From positions 124,001 through 188,000 of the forward strand of contig NZ_JAKEEB010000009.1 in NCBI RefSeq assembly GCF_021462825.1: 64,000 nt of DNA. Direction: 5' to 3'. This document shows positions 44,861 to 54,363 of this stretch, in pieces. The DNA comes from Streptomyces glomeratus (GTDB lineage: Bacteria; Actinomycetota; Actinomycetes; Streptomycetales; Streptomycetaceae). A program made the position numbers and the translations under genes. Position 1 is the first letter of the stretch. Every line of letters begins with the position of its first letter. The notes under the pieces were generated by a model. The model did not search any database and was not told the DNA's origin. It saw nothing but the letters and a program-made list of their open reading frames with translations.

Positions 44861-45388
44861 CGACACGGACGGCGTTTCTCCCCCCTGTCGGTTGGGGGGC
44901 ACCCCACGTGACGCGCAGATTCTCGGCAACCCTCCTTCGGAGAAGGGTTCGCCACGCGCCCCGGGCCCGGCCGCCATCAGGACTGTGAAGGCGTCTGCAT
45001 CGCGCAGGCTGGTGCTCCATAGAGAGCGCGCGGAGGCGGGGCAGGTAGGTGGACCGTGTCTGGGTGTCGGTACGGCGGCTGCCCAATACGAACGGGGAGG
45101 GGCTGAGGCGAGTTGGGTACTTGCAGCAGCCGCACGGGCAGCACGGCGGTTACTTTAGCTCCTGGCGCGTCCCTATGACGTTCTCGAGCATCGGCATCTG
45201 GTGGGTGGTCACCGGCAGTACTCGACGGGGTCGGGCTGGTCGAGGCGAATGACGAACTCTGCCCGGTCGGGGCTGTGGGCCTGCAACCGGAGTCATGCCT
45301 TCTGTTTCTTGTGAAGCGGAGGTTGTCGGGACCCTTCCGTCTTAGGGTCGTTGTCCTGATCGCAGGTCGTGGGCGGGGACGGGCGGGG
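44861..45388. other. Gene-poor stretch upstream of the TIR operon
   Basis: 528 bases with no supported gene. Codon-position bias fades and short frames look random. It must contain the promoter of the TIR operon, but no convincing -35/-10 pair or dyad was recognised. Confidence 0.4.
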
Positions 45389-48300
45389 ATGACCGAGAAC
45401 GACGACAGCCAGCGCGTGTTTATCAGCTACGCGGGGCCGGACCGGGCCTGGGCGGAGTGGGTGGGCTGGCAACTGCTGGATGCCGGGTGGTCGGTTGAGC
45501 TGGACCGCTGGGACTGGGCGGCCGGCGACAACTTCGTCCTCAAGATGCAGAGCGCGATCGACCGAGGGCGGATCGTGGCGTTGTTCTCTGCCGCCTACTT
45601 CGATCAGGACCGGTTCACCACGGCGGAGTGGGGAGCCGTGCTGGCCGCCAGGCGGCGACTGGTGCCGATCCGCATCGACGGCACGGCGGTGCCGCCGATC
45701 CTGCGGACGCTTGTAATGGCCTCCCTCGCAGGGCTGGACGAGGATGCGGCGCGCGAGACCTTGCTCACCGCGGTCATGGGGCCCCGGCGCCGGCCCACAG
45801 CGCCTCCCGCGTTCCCCGGCTCGGTCTCCGCGCCGCGCCCGGGACCGAAGTTGCCCGGGCGGCTGCCCCGGGTGTGGAACCTGCCGCGGCGCAATCCGGA
45901 CTTCATCGGGCGGGACGCGCTGCTGGTGGCGCTGCGAGAGGCTCTGACGGCCGGGCCACGGGGGGCACTGCGTGTGCTGTGCGGACGTGGGGGTGTGGGA
46001 AAGAGCCAACTGGCCGTGGAGTACGCGCACCGATTCGCTGGAGAGTACGAACTGGCCTGGTGGGTGAGCGCGGAGGAACCGGCGCTGATTCCTGACCGGT
46101 TGGCGGCACTGGCCGTCAAGACCGGTGCGGCCGAGAAGGGCACACCCGTCGCGGACGCGATGGACGCGCTCGCGGACGAGCTGCGCACGCGCGAACGGTG
46201 GCTGCTGGTCTTCGACAACGCCGAAGATCCGGAGGCTGTCGACGCGTACCTACCGGAGGGCGGCGGGCACGTGCTGATCACGTCCCGCAATCCGCACTGG
46301 GAGGGCCGGGCCGTGCCGGTGGACGTGGCCACCTTCGCGCGTGAGGAGTCGGTCGCGCTGCTCCGGGCGCGCGTTCCGCAGCTGTCCGTGAACGACGCCG
46401 GCCGGCTGGCGCAGGCGCTGGAGGACCTGCCATTGGCCTTGGCGCAGGCCGCGGCGCTGGTAGGGGACGGGATCAGCGTGGACAGGTTCCTGAACCTGTT
46501 CGAGGCCAGCGTCGACACCGTGCTGCAGCATGGCCGTCCGGCCACCTACCCGGTGTCGCTGGCCGGGCAGATCCGGTTGAGTACAGAGCGCCTGAGGACC
46601 GCCCATCCGGCTGCCGCGGCACTGCTGCGGGCGTGCGCACTCCTGGCACCCGAACCCTTCCCGCTGCATGCCTGCGCCCGCGTGGACCCCGATGTGCCGC
46701 TGCTTGGAACCGTCCTGGACAGCCGACTGGAGATGCAGGAGGTACTGCGCGCGCTGGCTCAGTCCGGGCTGGCCCGGGTGCAGGACGGGTCCGTGCAGGT
46801 GCACCCGCTGACGCACGCGGTCGTCCGTGCGCAGATGAGTGAGGACGAGCGTGAGGCCGCCGCGTACGCGGCCGAGGCGCTGCTGGTCGCCGCCACTCCC
46901 GACGACGCAACCGATCAGGAGACACAACGTGCCTGGCCTGCCGTGCTCCCCCATCTCCTTGCCGCGGATCCCGCCGCTCTCACCACCGCGGAGGGTCGTT
47001 CCGCGGCGCGCGAGGCATGTTGGTACCTGATGGATCGCGGCCAGGTCCAAACCGCGCTGCCCCGTCTCGAACATCTCCTCACGGTCTGGGGCGGGCAACT
47101 AGGCCCCGATGACGTCCATGTGCTGTGGACCGCTACCTACCTGGCCCGTGCCTGCAGCCAGGCTGGTGAACACGACCGGGCCAGGGAACTCGACGCGGAC
47201 ACCCTGTCCAGGCGGCAGCGCGTTCTGGGCGAGGACCATCCCGACACTCTGGACAGCGCCATGAACCTGGCGGGCCGGCTGGTGGAGTCGGGCGATGTGG
47301 AAGCGGCCCGGACGCTGAACGAGGACACCCTCGCCCGCCTGCGCAGGGTGCTAGGCGAGGACCATCCCAGAACGCTCGACGCCGCGACGGATCTGGTGCA
47401 GAACCTGAGCGCTCTGGGTGAGTGGGACGCGGCGCGCGTGCTGGGTGAGGAGGCGCTGGTCCGGCGGCGCCGGGTGCTGGGCGAGGACCACCCGGACACG
47501 ATCACCTCGGCCTCCCGGCTCGTGGACGCTCTGGCCGCCCTGGGTGAGTGGGACGCGGCGCGCGTGCTGGGTGAGGAGGTACTGCTCCGGCGGCGCCGGG
47601 TGCTGGGCGAGGACCACCCGGACACGATCACCTCGGCCTCCCGGCTCGTGGAGGTACTGGCCGCCCTCGGCGACCGGGACACTCCGCACACGCCAGGGTC
47701 CCCGAACAACGAGGAGACTGCGGTCACGGAGTGGTATGTGCTCTCCTCGCCCCGCGCCGAGCGCACCCTGCGTGGCACGCATCCCGGCGCGAGCCCCGGC
47801 GACGCCTCCACGCGGGCCTGGACTCCCGTCGCCCCGATCCCTCATCCGTCTGGAGCCGCGAGCGACCAACCCAGAGTGTTCATCAGCTTCGCCTCGGACG
47901 ATCGTTCCTGGGCGGAGTGGGTGGCCTGGGAGCTCTCAGGATGGGGGCACGACGTCCGCCAGAGCACGGGGGCGGTGGGTGACGGGGAGAGCTACGTGCG
48001 CCAGGTTGAGGACGCCCTGCGGCACGTCGACGTGGTCATCACGCTGCTCTCCCCGCGCTACCTGGCCTCGCCCTCGTGGGCGCACTCCGACTGGTCGTCC
48101 AGCGAGGTGGCGGCAGCCACCGCGCACGGACGCCTCGCCCCCCTCCTTGTGGAGCCGGTCGATCCCGGCATGGTGCCGGACGTGCTGCGCGTCGGGCTCA
48201 CACCCGCCCTGCAGGGACTGGACGCGGAGGCGGCTCGTGAGATCCTGCAGTACGTCCTGAGGCGTCCCCGGCAGCAGAACCACGAGCCCTCCTACCCCGG

Positions 48301-48625
48301 CGCAGCTCCAGGAGCGGCCGGGCGGGCGGCCGTCCTGCAGAGCCGGCTGGTCGCCACCCTCGCGGAGTCACCGCTGCTCGCCGACACCGCGTCGCGCAAG
48401 CTGTGGACCGACTTGATCAATGATCTGACGTCGACGCCGCTGCCGTTCGCCGAGTACCCGACGCTGCGGACCCACCTCACGGGCGTCGTCCGCCTGTGCA
48501 GCACCACGCCGGGAACGCTGTCGGCCGCGGTCAGCGCACTGGAGATGCTGGAGCCCGACAACAGTGGGCTGGAGGAGGCCCGCCGCATCGTAGAGGAGAT
48601 CGAGCGCCTGCGGGACCGTCGGTGA
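45389..48625 (+). CDS. TIR / NB-ARC / TPR / TIR multidomain STAND protein (FxsT-like)
   Basis: A 1078-residue cytosolic protein. TIR-1 at about 8-135 ([20 protein letters not shown]; possible catalytic Glu near 80 in TTAEWG). NB-ARC STAND ATPase at about 175-460, preceded by [19 protein letters not shown], with P-loop [19 protein letters not shown] near 200, Walker [11 protein letters not shown], sensor HVLITSRN and [13 protein letters not shown]. Kinesin-light-chain-type TPRs at about 595-770 ([12 protein letters not shown] repeats). TIR-2 at about 826-955 ([20 protein letters not shown]). A C-terminal helical domain at about 985-1075 is shared in pattern with the next protein. The NB-ARC-TPR core matches FxsT-like proteins of actinobacterial FxSxx-COOH systems. 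ATG 45389 directly follows gggcgggg. GTGA overlap couples it to the next gene. Confidence 0.9.
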   Translation: MTENDDSQRVFISYAGPDRAWAEWVGWQLLDAGWSVELDRWDWAAGDNFVLKMQSAIDRGRIVALFSAAYFDQDRFTTAEWGAVLAARRRLVPIRIDGTAVPPILRTLVMASLAGLDEDAARETLLTAVMGPRRRPTAPPAFPGSVSAPRPGPKLPGRLPRVWNLPRRNPDFIGRDALLVALREALTAGPRGALRVLCGRGGVGKSQLAVEYAHRFAGEYELAWWVSAEEPALIPDRLAALAVKTGAAEKGTPVADAMDALADELRTRERWLLVFDNAEDPEAVDAYLPEGGGHVLITSRNPHWEGRAVPVDVATFAREESVALLRARVPQLSVNDAGRLAQALEDLPLALAQAAALVGDGISVDRFLNLFEASVDTVLQHGRPATYPVSLAGQIRLSTERLRTAHPAAAALLRACALLAPEPFPLHACARVDPDVPLLGTVLDSRLEMQEVLRALAQSGLARVQDGSVQVHPLTHAVVRAQMSEDEREAAAYAAEALLVAATPDDATDQETQRAWPAVLPHLLAADPAALTTAEGRSAAREACWYLMDRGQVQTALPRLEHLLTVWGGQLGPDDVHVLWTATYLARACSQAGEHDRARELDADTLSRRQRVLGEDHPDTLDSAMNLAGRLVESGDVEAARTLNEDTLARLRRVLGEDHPRTLDAATDLVQNLSALGEWDAARVLGEEALVRRRRVLGEDHPDTITSASRLVDALAALGEWDAARVLGEEVLLRRRRVLGEDHPDTITSASRLVEVLAALGDRDTPHTPGSPNNEETAVTEWYVLSSPRAERTLRGTHPGASPGDASTRAWTPVAPIPHPSGAASDQPRVFISFASDDRSWAEWVAWELSGWGHDVRQSTGAVGDGESYVRQVEDALRHVDVVITLLSPRYLASPSWAHSDWSSSEVAAATAHGRLAPLLVEPVDPGMVPDVLRVGLTPALQGLDAEAAREILQYVLRRPRQQNHEPSYPGAAPGAAGRAAVLQSRLVATLAESPLLADTASRKLWTDLINDLTSTPLPFAEYPTLRTHLTGVVRLCSTTPGTLSAAVSALEMLEPDNSGLEEARRIVEEIERLRDRR

Positions 48626-50061
48626 ACGGGCCGCTCCCGCCGGGGCGAGACCGCCTTCACGCCGACGACCCCGCCGCCGACACGGAAGACAGTCCCTGCT
48701 GGTACTTCCTCAGCTACTCGGAGCAGGACGAACTGCGGAGCCGGGTGCAGCGGTTCCACCACGACATCCAGTCCGAGGTCCGCGGCCTCCTGGGAAAGGA
48801 CCACCCCGGCGCGGGTTTCATGGATGTGGAGGACATCGAGCCGAGCGAACGGTGGCGTCCCCGGATCTGGAACTCCGCCCGCAGGGCCCATTGCATGATC
48901 GCCCTCTACTCGGCCAGCTACTTCGGGAGCGACTGGTGCGGACGCGAGTGGGCGGTCTTCGTCGAACGCATCCGCCGTCACGAGCGCCAGGGAGGCAGAG
49001 CCCGTCACCTGATCGGCCTGGTCTGGCGGCGTGGCCCCAAGCCGTGGCCCGATGGCGTAGACGAATACCAGTACGTCAGTCAGGCGTTCGGCAGCATGTA
49101 CGAGAAGCACGGCCTGTTCCACACGGTGCCCGCCGACGGCCCGGCCGGCGATGACTACTGGGAATTGGTGCGCGAGGTGGCCCTGGAGGTCGCGAGGGCC
49201 GTGACGCGCCCGGAGATCCCCGTCATCTCCGCGGAAGCCGCCCGGACCGTGGTCCCGCTGTTCGGCCGCAGCGTGCTGCGGCCCGTCGACATCGTCGTCA
49301 GCCACGCGGACGCGGAGGCCGACGCCGCGTGGGGACGCTGGGTGACGTACCACCTCCGGCGTGCCGGTTACGACGTCGACGCGCACGTGCTTTCGCCAGA
49401 CAGCAGAGACACGGTCCATGTCCTACGGAACTCACTGCGGCGCGCCCGAAAAGTGATCGTCCTCCTCTCCGAGGAGTACCTCACCACCGGCGACATGACG
49501 GAGACCCTCCTCGACGAGGCGCTCTCCGACGGGTCGTCCGACTGGCGGCGTCTCTTCCCGATCCTCCTTCACCCCGGCCTGGAACGGCCTCTACCCAGCC
49601 GACTCCGCGAGATTTCCGACGTCCGCATCGGCGGACCGGACGAGGTGGCCTCCCGGGAGGTCCTCCTCAGGGTGGCCGCCGCCCCATTACGGGAGTCCGA
49701 GCGGCGACCCGTCTACCCTCCCGGTGTTCCCGGCACTGCCGCGCACCCCGTCTTTCCCGGCGAGGGGATACTGCCCCTACGTGCTGTGGTGGACGCTCTG
49801 GCACAGGCGGTCTCGTTGCGGGAACCGTCGGTCCGCGGTGTCTGGTTAGCCGAGTCCGGGCTCGACGTGAGCTCCGTGAACCTGTCCATCCCGCTGCGTC
49901 CTCTCCTCTACGAGATCGCCCGGGCCTGCCAGAAGCAGACCGGAGGTTACGAGCGGCTGGCCGACGCGCTGGACAGGATCGAACCGCACTCCCAGGCCGC
50001 TCGCGCACTGCGTCGCGCGGTGGAGCCGACGATCCCGCCGGGGACGGAGCCCGGTTCCTAG
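48622..50061 (+). CDS. FxsC-type TIR-like / TIR two-domain protein
   Basis: A 479-residue cytosolic protein. Residues about 24-215 are a TIR-like domain of the FxsC type: [40 protein letters not shown] and [20 protein letters not shown] with the candidate catalytic Glu. Residues about 225-345 are a second TIR ([37 protein letters not shown]). Residues about 375-470 are a helical C-terminal domain ([40 protein letters not shown]) resembling the end of the upstream protein. GTG 48622 overlaps the upstream stop, so the two are co-translated and very likely partners. FxsC proteins normally accompany a radical SAM maturase; none is present in this window. Confidence 0.87.
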   Translation: MNGPLPPGRDRLHADDPAADTEDSPCWYFLSYSEQDELRSRVQRFHHDIQSEVRGLLGKDHPGAGFMDVEDIEPSERWRPRIWNSARRAHCMIALYSASYFGSDWCGREWAVFVERIRRHERQGGRARHLIGLVWRRGPKPWPDGVDEYQYVSQAFGSMYEKHGLFHTVPADGPAGDDYWELVREVALEVARAVTRPEIPVISAEAARTVVPLFGRSVLRPVDIVVSHADAEADAAWGRWVTYHLRRAGYDVDAHVLSPDSRDTVHVLRNSLRRARKVIVLLSEEYLTTGDMTETLLDEALSDGSSDWRRLFPILLHPGLERPLPSRLREISDVRIGGPDEVASREVLLRVAAAPLRESERRPVYPPGVPGTAAHPVFPGEGILPLRAVVDALAQAVSLREPSVRGVWLAESGLDVSSVNLSIPLRPLLYEIARACQKQTGGYERLADALDRIEPHSQAARALRRAVEPTIPPGTEPGS

Positions 50062-50195
50062 CGTCCGGCCCGGTCGTGGGCGTTCGAGAACCACAAGGGA
50101 CGGCGCGAGTGCGAGTCCCCCAAGAAGGTCGTGGTCGCGGGGGCTGCGAGGCGGACCTCGGTTGTACCCCCGTGATACCGACCGGATGGCGTAGT

Positions 50196-51745
50196 TCAAG
50201 CGGGCGTGCCGGAGGATTGGCCCGCCAGGTACATTGAGCGCTCACTTCGAGTGAAGGTCCTGTGGACTGCTTGGTAGATCTTCCTCATCGCGGAGAGAGG
50301 ATCAGAAAGAGAGACATCCCAGAGCTGGACCTTCCCATCGTCCCCGCCGCTGGCCAGGGCGCGGCCGTTGGGGCTGAACGCCACCGACTCCACGCCGCCG
50401 GGGTGCCCGGTCAGGGTCGTACGCAGACCGCTGGTTGCCACGTCCCACAGCCGGACTGCGCTGTCGTTGTCGTCCCCGCCGCTGGCGAGGGTGTGGCCGT
50501 CCGGGCTGAACGCCACCGACTCCACGGCCTCGGAGTCCCCTTTCGGGTCTGTCTGAGGCCTCGAACCGCGCCATGCGCCGGTCAGGGTGGTGCGCAGTCG
50601 GCCGGTCGCGAGGTCCCAGAGCCGAACCTTCCCATCGTCCCCGCCGGTGGCCAGCGTGTGGCCGTTCGGGCTGAACGTCACTGACTCCACGGTGTCGGTG
50701 TGCCCGGTCAGGGTGGTGCGTACCTTGCCTGTGGTTGCGTCCCACAGCCGCACTCCGTCGAACCCGCCGCCGGCCACGGTATGGCCGTCCGGGCTGAACG
50801 CCACCGACTCCACGCCGCCGGGAGTTCTCAGGACGGTGCGCAACTTGCCCGTCGCCGTATCCCACAGCCGGGCCTTCCCATCGAACTCGCCGGTGGCCAC
50901 GGTGCGGCCGTTGGGGCTGAACGCCACCGACTCCACGCCGCCGGGAGTTCTCAGGGTGGTACGCAGCTTGCCCGTCATCGCGTCGCACAGCCGAACCTTC
51001 CCATCGCCGTCGCCGCTGGCGAGGGTGTGGCCGTCCGGGCTGAACGCCACTGACTCCACTGCCACGGCGTACCCGGTCAGACGGCGCCGGAGTGGAAGGG
51101 CTGCGGCGGCCATGAGGCTGGCGGTGGCTTCCTTTGTCGGACTGGTCTGGTAGGCCTTGACCGCCAGGAGCGAGGCCAAGTCAGGATTGGTCCCCAGGAG
51201 ACCGTCCGACTCTGTGGCGAGCTGGCGTGAGAGGGCGATCCGTTGTGCGGTGAGCACCTCGTGCCGCTGATGCTCGCTGGCCCGGAACTGCTGCCACGCG
51301 ATCAGTCCCGCGGTAAGGGAGAGCACGAGCAGGATCGACAAGGCCACAGTGAACTGGCGCAAGCGCCGGGTGGTGCGGCCGGCTGCTTCTTCTTCGTGAC
51401 GGCGGGCTGTGGAGCTGCAGGTGAGAAAGTCACGCTCCACCGACGTGAGATCGCTCTCGACGTCCGTGAGGCGAAAGACCTCCTCGGCCGCGGTGAGTCG
51501 GGTGCCGCGATACAGCGCGCCCGGATCACGGTTGAGGCCGTCCCACGTCCGTGCGGCTTCGGTGAGCTGTCGATGAAGACGCAGGCGGTCGCGTGCTTCG
51601 TTGATCCAGGACGCGTACGGCGGCCGGCTGCGGACCTGTCGCCTCCGGGCTGCGCAGGCGCGGGATGAGGCCAGCGCGCAGCAGGGAGGACTTGCCACTG
51701 CCCGACGGGCCGAACACAGCGGTGAACCGGCGGGAGTGAGGCCGG
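50196..51745 (-). pseudogene. nSTAND-type NTPase with WD40 repeats, internally deleted
   Basis: Reading 5' to 3' on the minus strand: a P-loop fragment RFTAVFGPSGSGKSSLLRAG (about 51660-51735) ending LIPRLRSPEAT. Then, in a different frame, WINEARDRLRLHRQLTEAAR, a linker with VFRLTDVESDLTSVERDFL, a membrane helix (LSILLVLSLTAGLIAWQQF), and six WD40 repeats of the form GGVESVAFSPDGHTLASGGD / GKVRLWDVATG, stop at 50196. In the family several hundred residues of NTPase domain lie between the P-loop and the linker; here they are missing and the N-terminal segment is absent too. Downstream of the junction the frame is open and could give a membrane-anchored WD40 protein, but no good start is seen. 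It is convergent with the TIR operon, 134 bases apart. Confidence 0.8.
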
Positions 51746-52032
51746 CGGAGAGCGGGCCTGGCCGTCTCTTCGCCGGGGCCTGTGCCGCAAAGGCCGGCCG
51801 CCCCGGCCGTTGTTTCGGAAGCTGCCCCAGCGCAAGGGGCTGCACGGGCCCGGCGGGGGAGGTGTTCGCCGACGCGGTCCGCCCTCGCTCGGCCGACCCC
51901 TGCGCGGCCATGCGTCGTATCGCGTGACGGCTTCTTGACCGCTGCTGTGCTCTCCGCGATGCTGTGTTGCGAAAGACGAGATGCGTACCGTAATAGGCAA
52001 CATCTCGACCCTCTGTCAGCCGAGGAGTGGCC

Positions 52033-53118
52033 ATGTCTCAGCAGGTCCGTGCCGTCGTCGCGCGGAGCAAGGGCGCCCCCGTCAGTGTGGAAACGATCGT
52101 CGTGCCCGACCCCGGCCCGGGTGAGGCACTGGTCAAGATCGAGGCCTGCGGCGTCTGCCACACCGATCTGCACTATCGCGAGGGCGGCATCAGTGACGAC
52201 TTCCCCTTCCTGCTGGGGCACGAGGCGGCGGGGGTGGTGGAGTCGGTGGGCGAGGGCGTCACGGACGTGGCGCCCGGTGACTTCGTGATCCTGAACTGGC
52301 GCGCGGTGTGCGGCCAGTGCCGTGCATGTCTGCGCGGACGGCCCTGGTACTGCTTCAGCACGCACAACGCGAAGCAGAAGATGACCCTGACCGACGGCAC
52401 GGAACTCTCGCCGGCTCTGGGTATCGGAGCCTTCGCCGAGAAGACGCTGGTGGCGGCCGGGCAGTGCACCAAGGTGGACCTGGCCGCGTCGGCGGCCGCC
52501 GCCGGACTGCTGGGGTGCGGGGTGATGGCGGGCATAGGCGCGGCCATCAACACCGGCAACGTCGGACGCGGTGACAGCGTGGCGGTCATAGGCTGCGGCG
52601 GCGTGGGCGACGCGGCGATCGTCGGATCGAATCTGGCGGGTGCGGCGAAGATCATCGCGGTGGACATCGACGACCGCAAGCTGGCCACGGCGAAGAGGCT
52701 GGGCGCGACCCACACGGTCAACTCCAAGGAGACCGACGCGGTCGACGCGGTGCGCGAGCTGACCGGGGGGTTCGGCGCCGATGTCGTCATCGAGGCGGTT
52801 GGCCGTCCGGAGACGTACCGGCAGGCCTTCTACGCCCGCGATCTCGCCGGGACGGTGGTGCTGGTCGGCGTACCGACCCCGGAGATGAAGCTGGAACTGC
52901 CACTGCTGGACGTGTTCGGCCGGGGCGGGTCGCTGAAGTCGTCCTGGTACGGCGACTGCCTGCCCTCCCGCGACTTCCCGATGCTCATCGACCTCTACCT
53001 GCAGGGCCGCCTCGACCTGGACGCCTTCGTCACAGAGACCATCGCGCTCGACGAGGTCGAGAAGGCCTTCGAGCGCATGCACCACGGTGACGTCCTGCGT
53101 TCCGTGGTGATCCTCTGA
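52033..53118 (+). CDS. mscR: S-(hydroxymethyl)mycothiol dehydrogenase
   Basis: A 361-residue zinc medium-chain dehydrogenase that oxidises the mycothiol adduct of formaldehyde (and reduces S-nitrosomycothiol). Catalytic zinc ligands Cys42 ([11 protein letters not shown]) and His63 ([11 protein letters not shown]). Structural zinc Cys93, 96, 99 and 107 ([15 protein letters not shown]). NAD loop [17 protein letters not shown] 52033 has CGAGGAG six bases upstream. Overlaps the next gene by one base. Formaldehyde comes from betaine demethylation encoded downstream. Confidence 0.93.
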   Translation: MSQQVRAVVARSKGAPVSVETIVVPDPGPGEALVKIEACGVCHTDLHYREGGISDDFPFLLGHEAAGVVESVGEGVTDVAPGDFVILNWRAVCGQCRACLRGRPWYCFSTHNAKQKMTLTDGTELSPALGIGAFAEKTLVAAGQCTKVDLAASAAAAGLLGCGVMAGIGAAINTGNVGRGDSVAVIGCGGVGDAAIVGSNLAGAAKIIAVDIDDRKLATAKRLGATHTVNSKETDAVDAVRELTGGFGADVVIEAVGRPETYRQAFYARDLAGTVVLVGVPTPEMKLELPLLDVFGRGGSLKSSWYGDCLPSRDFPMLIDLYLQGRLDLDAFVTETIALDEVEKAFERMHHGDVLRSVVIL

Positions 53119-53750
53119 TGGCAGGCGCCCGCATCGAACGCCTCGTCACCTCGGGGACGTTCTCCCTGGACGGCGGTACCTGGGCCGTCGACAACAACGT
53201 GTGGATCGTCGGTGACGACAGCGAGGCGGTCGTCATCGACGCCGCTCATGACGCCGACGCCATCGTCCAGGCCCTCGGCGGACGCATTCTGCGCGCGATC
53301 GTGTGCACCCACGCGCACAACGACCACATCGACGCCGCACCGGATCTGGCCGCCCGCACCGGCGCCCCGATCCTGCTGCACGCCGGCGACCTGCCGCTGT
53401 GGAAACACACCCATCCCGACCGGACGCCGGACGGCGAGCTGGCCGACGGGCAGACCGTCGCGGTCGCGGGCGTCCGGCTGACCGTGCTGCACACCCCGGG
53501 CCACGCCCCGGGAGCCGTCTGTCTGTACGCACCGGAACTTGCCGCTCTGTTCAGCGGCGACACGCTCTTCGCGGGCGGTCCCGGGGCGACGGGAAGGTCG
53601 TACAGCGACTTCCCCACCATCATCGAATCGATCAGGGAACGTCTCCTCGCGCTGCCGCACGACACGGTGGTGCACACCGGTCACGGCGAGACCACGACCA
53701 TCGGCGCCGAGGCGCCGCATCTCCAGGAGTGGATCGACCGCGGCTTCTGA
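53118..53750 (+). CDS. MBL-fold metallo-hydrolase
   Basis: A 210-residue metallo-beta-lactamase-fold hydrolase of the glyoxalase II type. Metal ligands: THAHNDHID, TPGHAPGAVCLY, FSGDTLFAGG and HTGHGETT. Translationally coupled to mscR (stop and start share one base). In this context it probably hydrolyses the formyl-mycothiol thioester to formate and mycothiol; this role is inferred from position. Confidence 0.9.
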   Translation: MAGARIERLVTSGTFSLDGGTWAVDNNVWIVGDDSEAVVIDAAHDADAIVQALGGRILRAIVCTHAHNDHIDAAPDLAARTGAPILLHAGDLPLWKHTHPDRTPDGELADGQTVAVAGVRLTVLHTPGHAPGAVCLYAPELAALFSGDTLFAGGPGATGRSYSDFPTIIESIRERLLALPHDTVVHTGHGETTTIGAEAPHLQEWIDRGF

Positions 53751-53956
53751 CCGCCCGGCGACGGCCTCGCCCCGGTGACGGTGTCCTGTGCACCGCCGCC
53801 GGCGGCGAGGCCGTCGTGCCCCCTGTCCGGCGCCTGTTCTCCCTGCTCACCTCAGTGGTTGGGGGTGCTTCGGCGTGCGTGGAGAACCGCCGTCGAAGCC
53901 GCCTCGAACCGACGCTTGGACGCCTTGACAAGGGTTTGGCGCGGCCCCAGACTGAC

Positions 53957-53991
53957 GTTGCGCTAATCGCAATCCGTTTCGCTATACGCAC
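53957..53991. promoter_or_regulatory. Candidate IclR operator upstream of Rieske/reductase genes
   Basis: GTTG-N9-CAAT (53957-53973; on the other strand ATTG-N9-CAAC) with inner TTGCG-N5-CGCAA. It is followed by TCGCTATACGCAC (53979-53991). The reverse complement of this 13-mer occurs exactly at 57742-57754 in the choline dehydrogenase promoter. It ends 10 bases before the first start codon. No gene is seen in the rest of the 250-base spacer 53751-54000. Confidence 0.65.
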
Positions 53992-54000
53992 CGAGGTGTC

Positions 54001-54363
54001 ATGATGATTCCCGCGTGCCGTCTCGCGGATCTGCCGCGAGGCGAGGCCCACCGGCTCGACATCGACCCGCCGGTCTCGGTGTTCCACACCGATGACGGCG
54101 AGCTCTTCGCCATCGACGACACCTGCACCCACCAGGACGCCTCGCTTGCGGACGGCTGGCTGGAGGGCTGCGAGGTGGAATGCCCGCTGCACGCCTCGAA
54201 GTTCGACCTGAGGACCGGAGCCGTGGACGCCCCGCCGGCCAAGCTCCCGGTCCGCACACACGAGGTCGTCGTCGAGGACGGAACGGTCTATGTGCGGCTG
54301 TCCACGGAGGCGCCCAACCTGCCGCCGTGCATCGCCTCCCGCCTGGCCGGAGGCCCCGCGTGA
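54001..54363 (+). CDS. Rieske [2Fe-2S] ferredoxin
   Basis: A 120-residue Rieske protein with cluster ligands Cys42/His44 (DTCTHQDASLADG) and Cys61/His64 (CPLHASKFDLRTG). It likely carries electrons from the flavoprotein encoded next to the Rieske oxygenase at 55654. ATG 54001 or 54004. Its stop overlaps the GTG of the reductase gene. Confidence 0.92.
   Translation: MMIPACRLADLPRGEAHRLDIDPPVSVFHTDDGELFAIDDTCTHQDASLADGWLEGCEVECPLHASKFDLRTGAVDAPPAKLPVRTHEVVVEDGTVYVRLSTEAPNLPPCIASRLAGGPA

Noticed and set aside
44861..45388. Insertion sequence or attachment site at the left edge of the TIR island
   Set aside because: No transposase frame, terminal inverted repeat pair or tRNA gene could be recognised.
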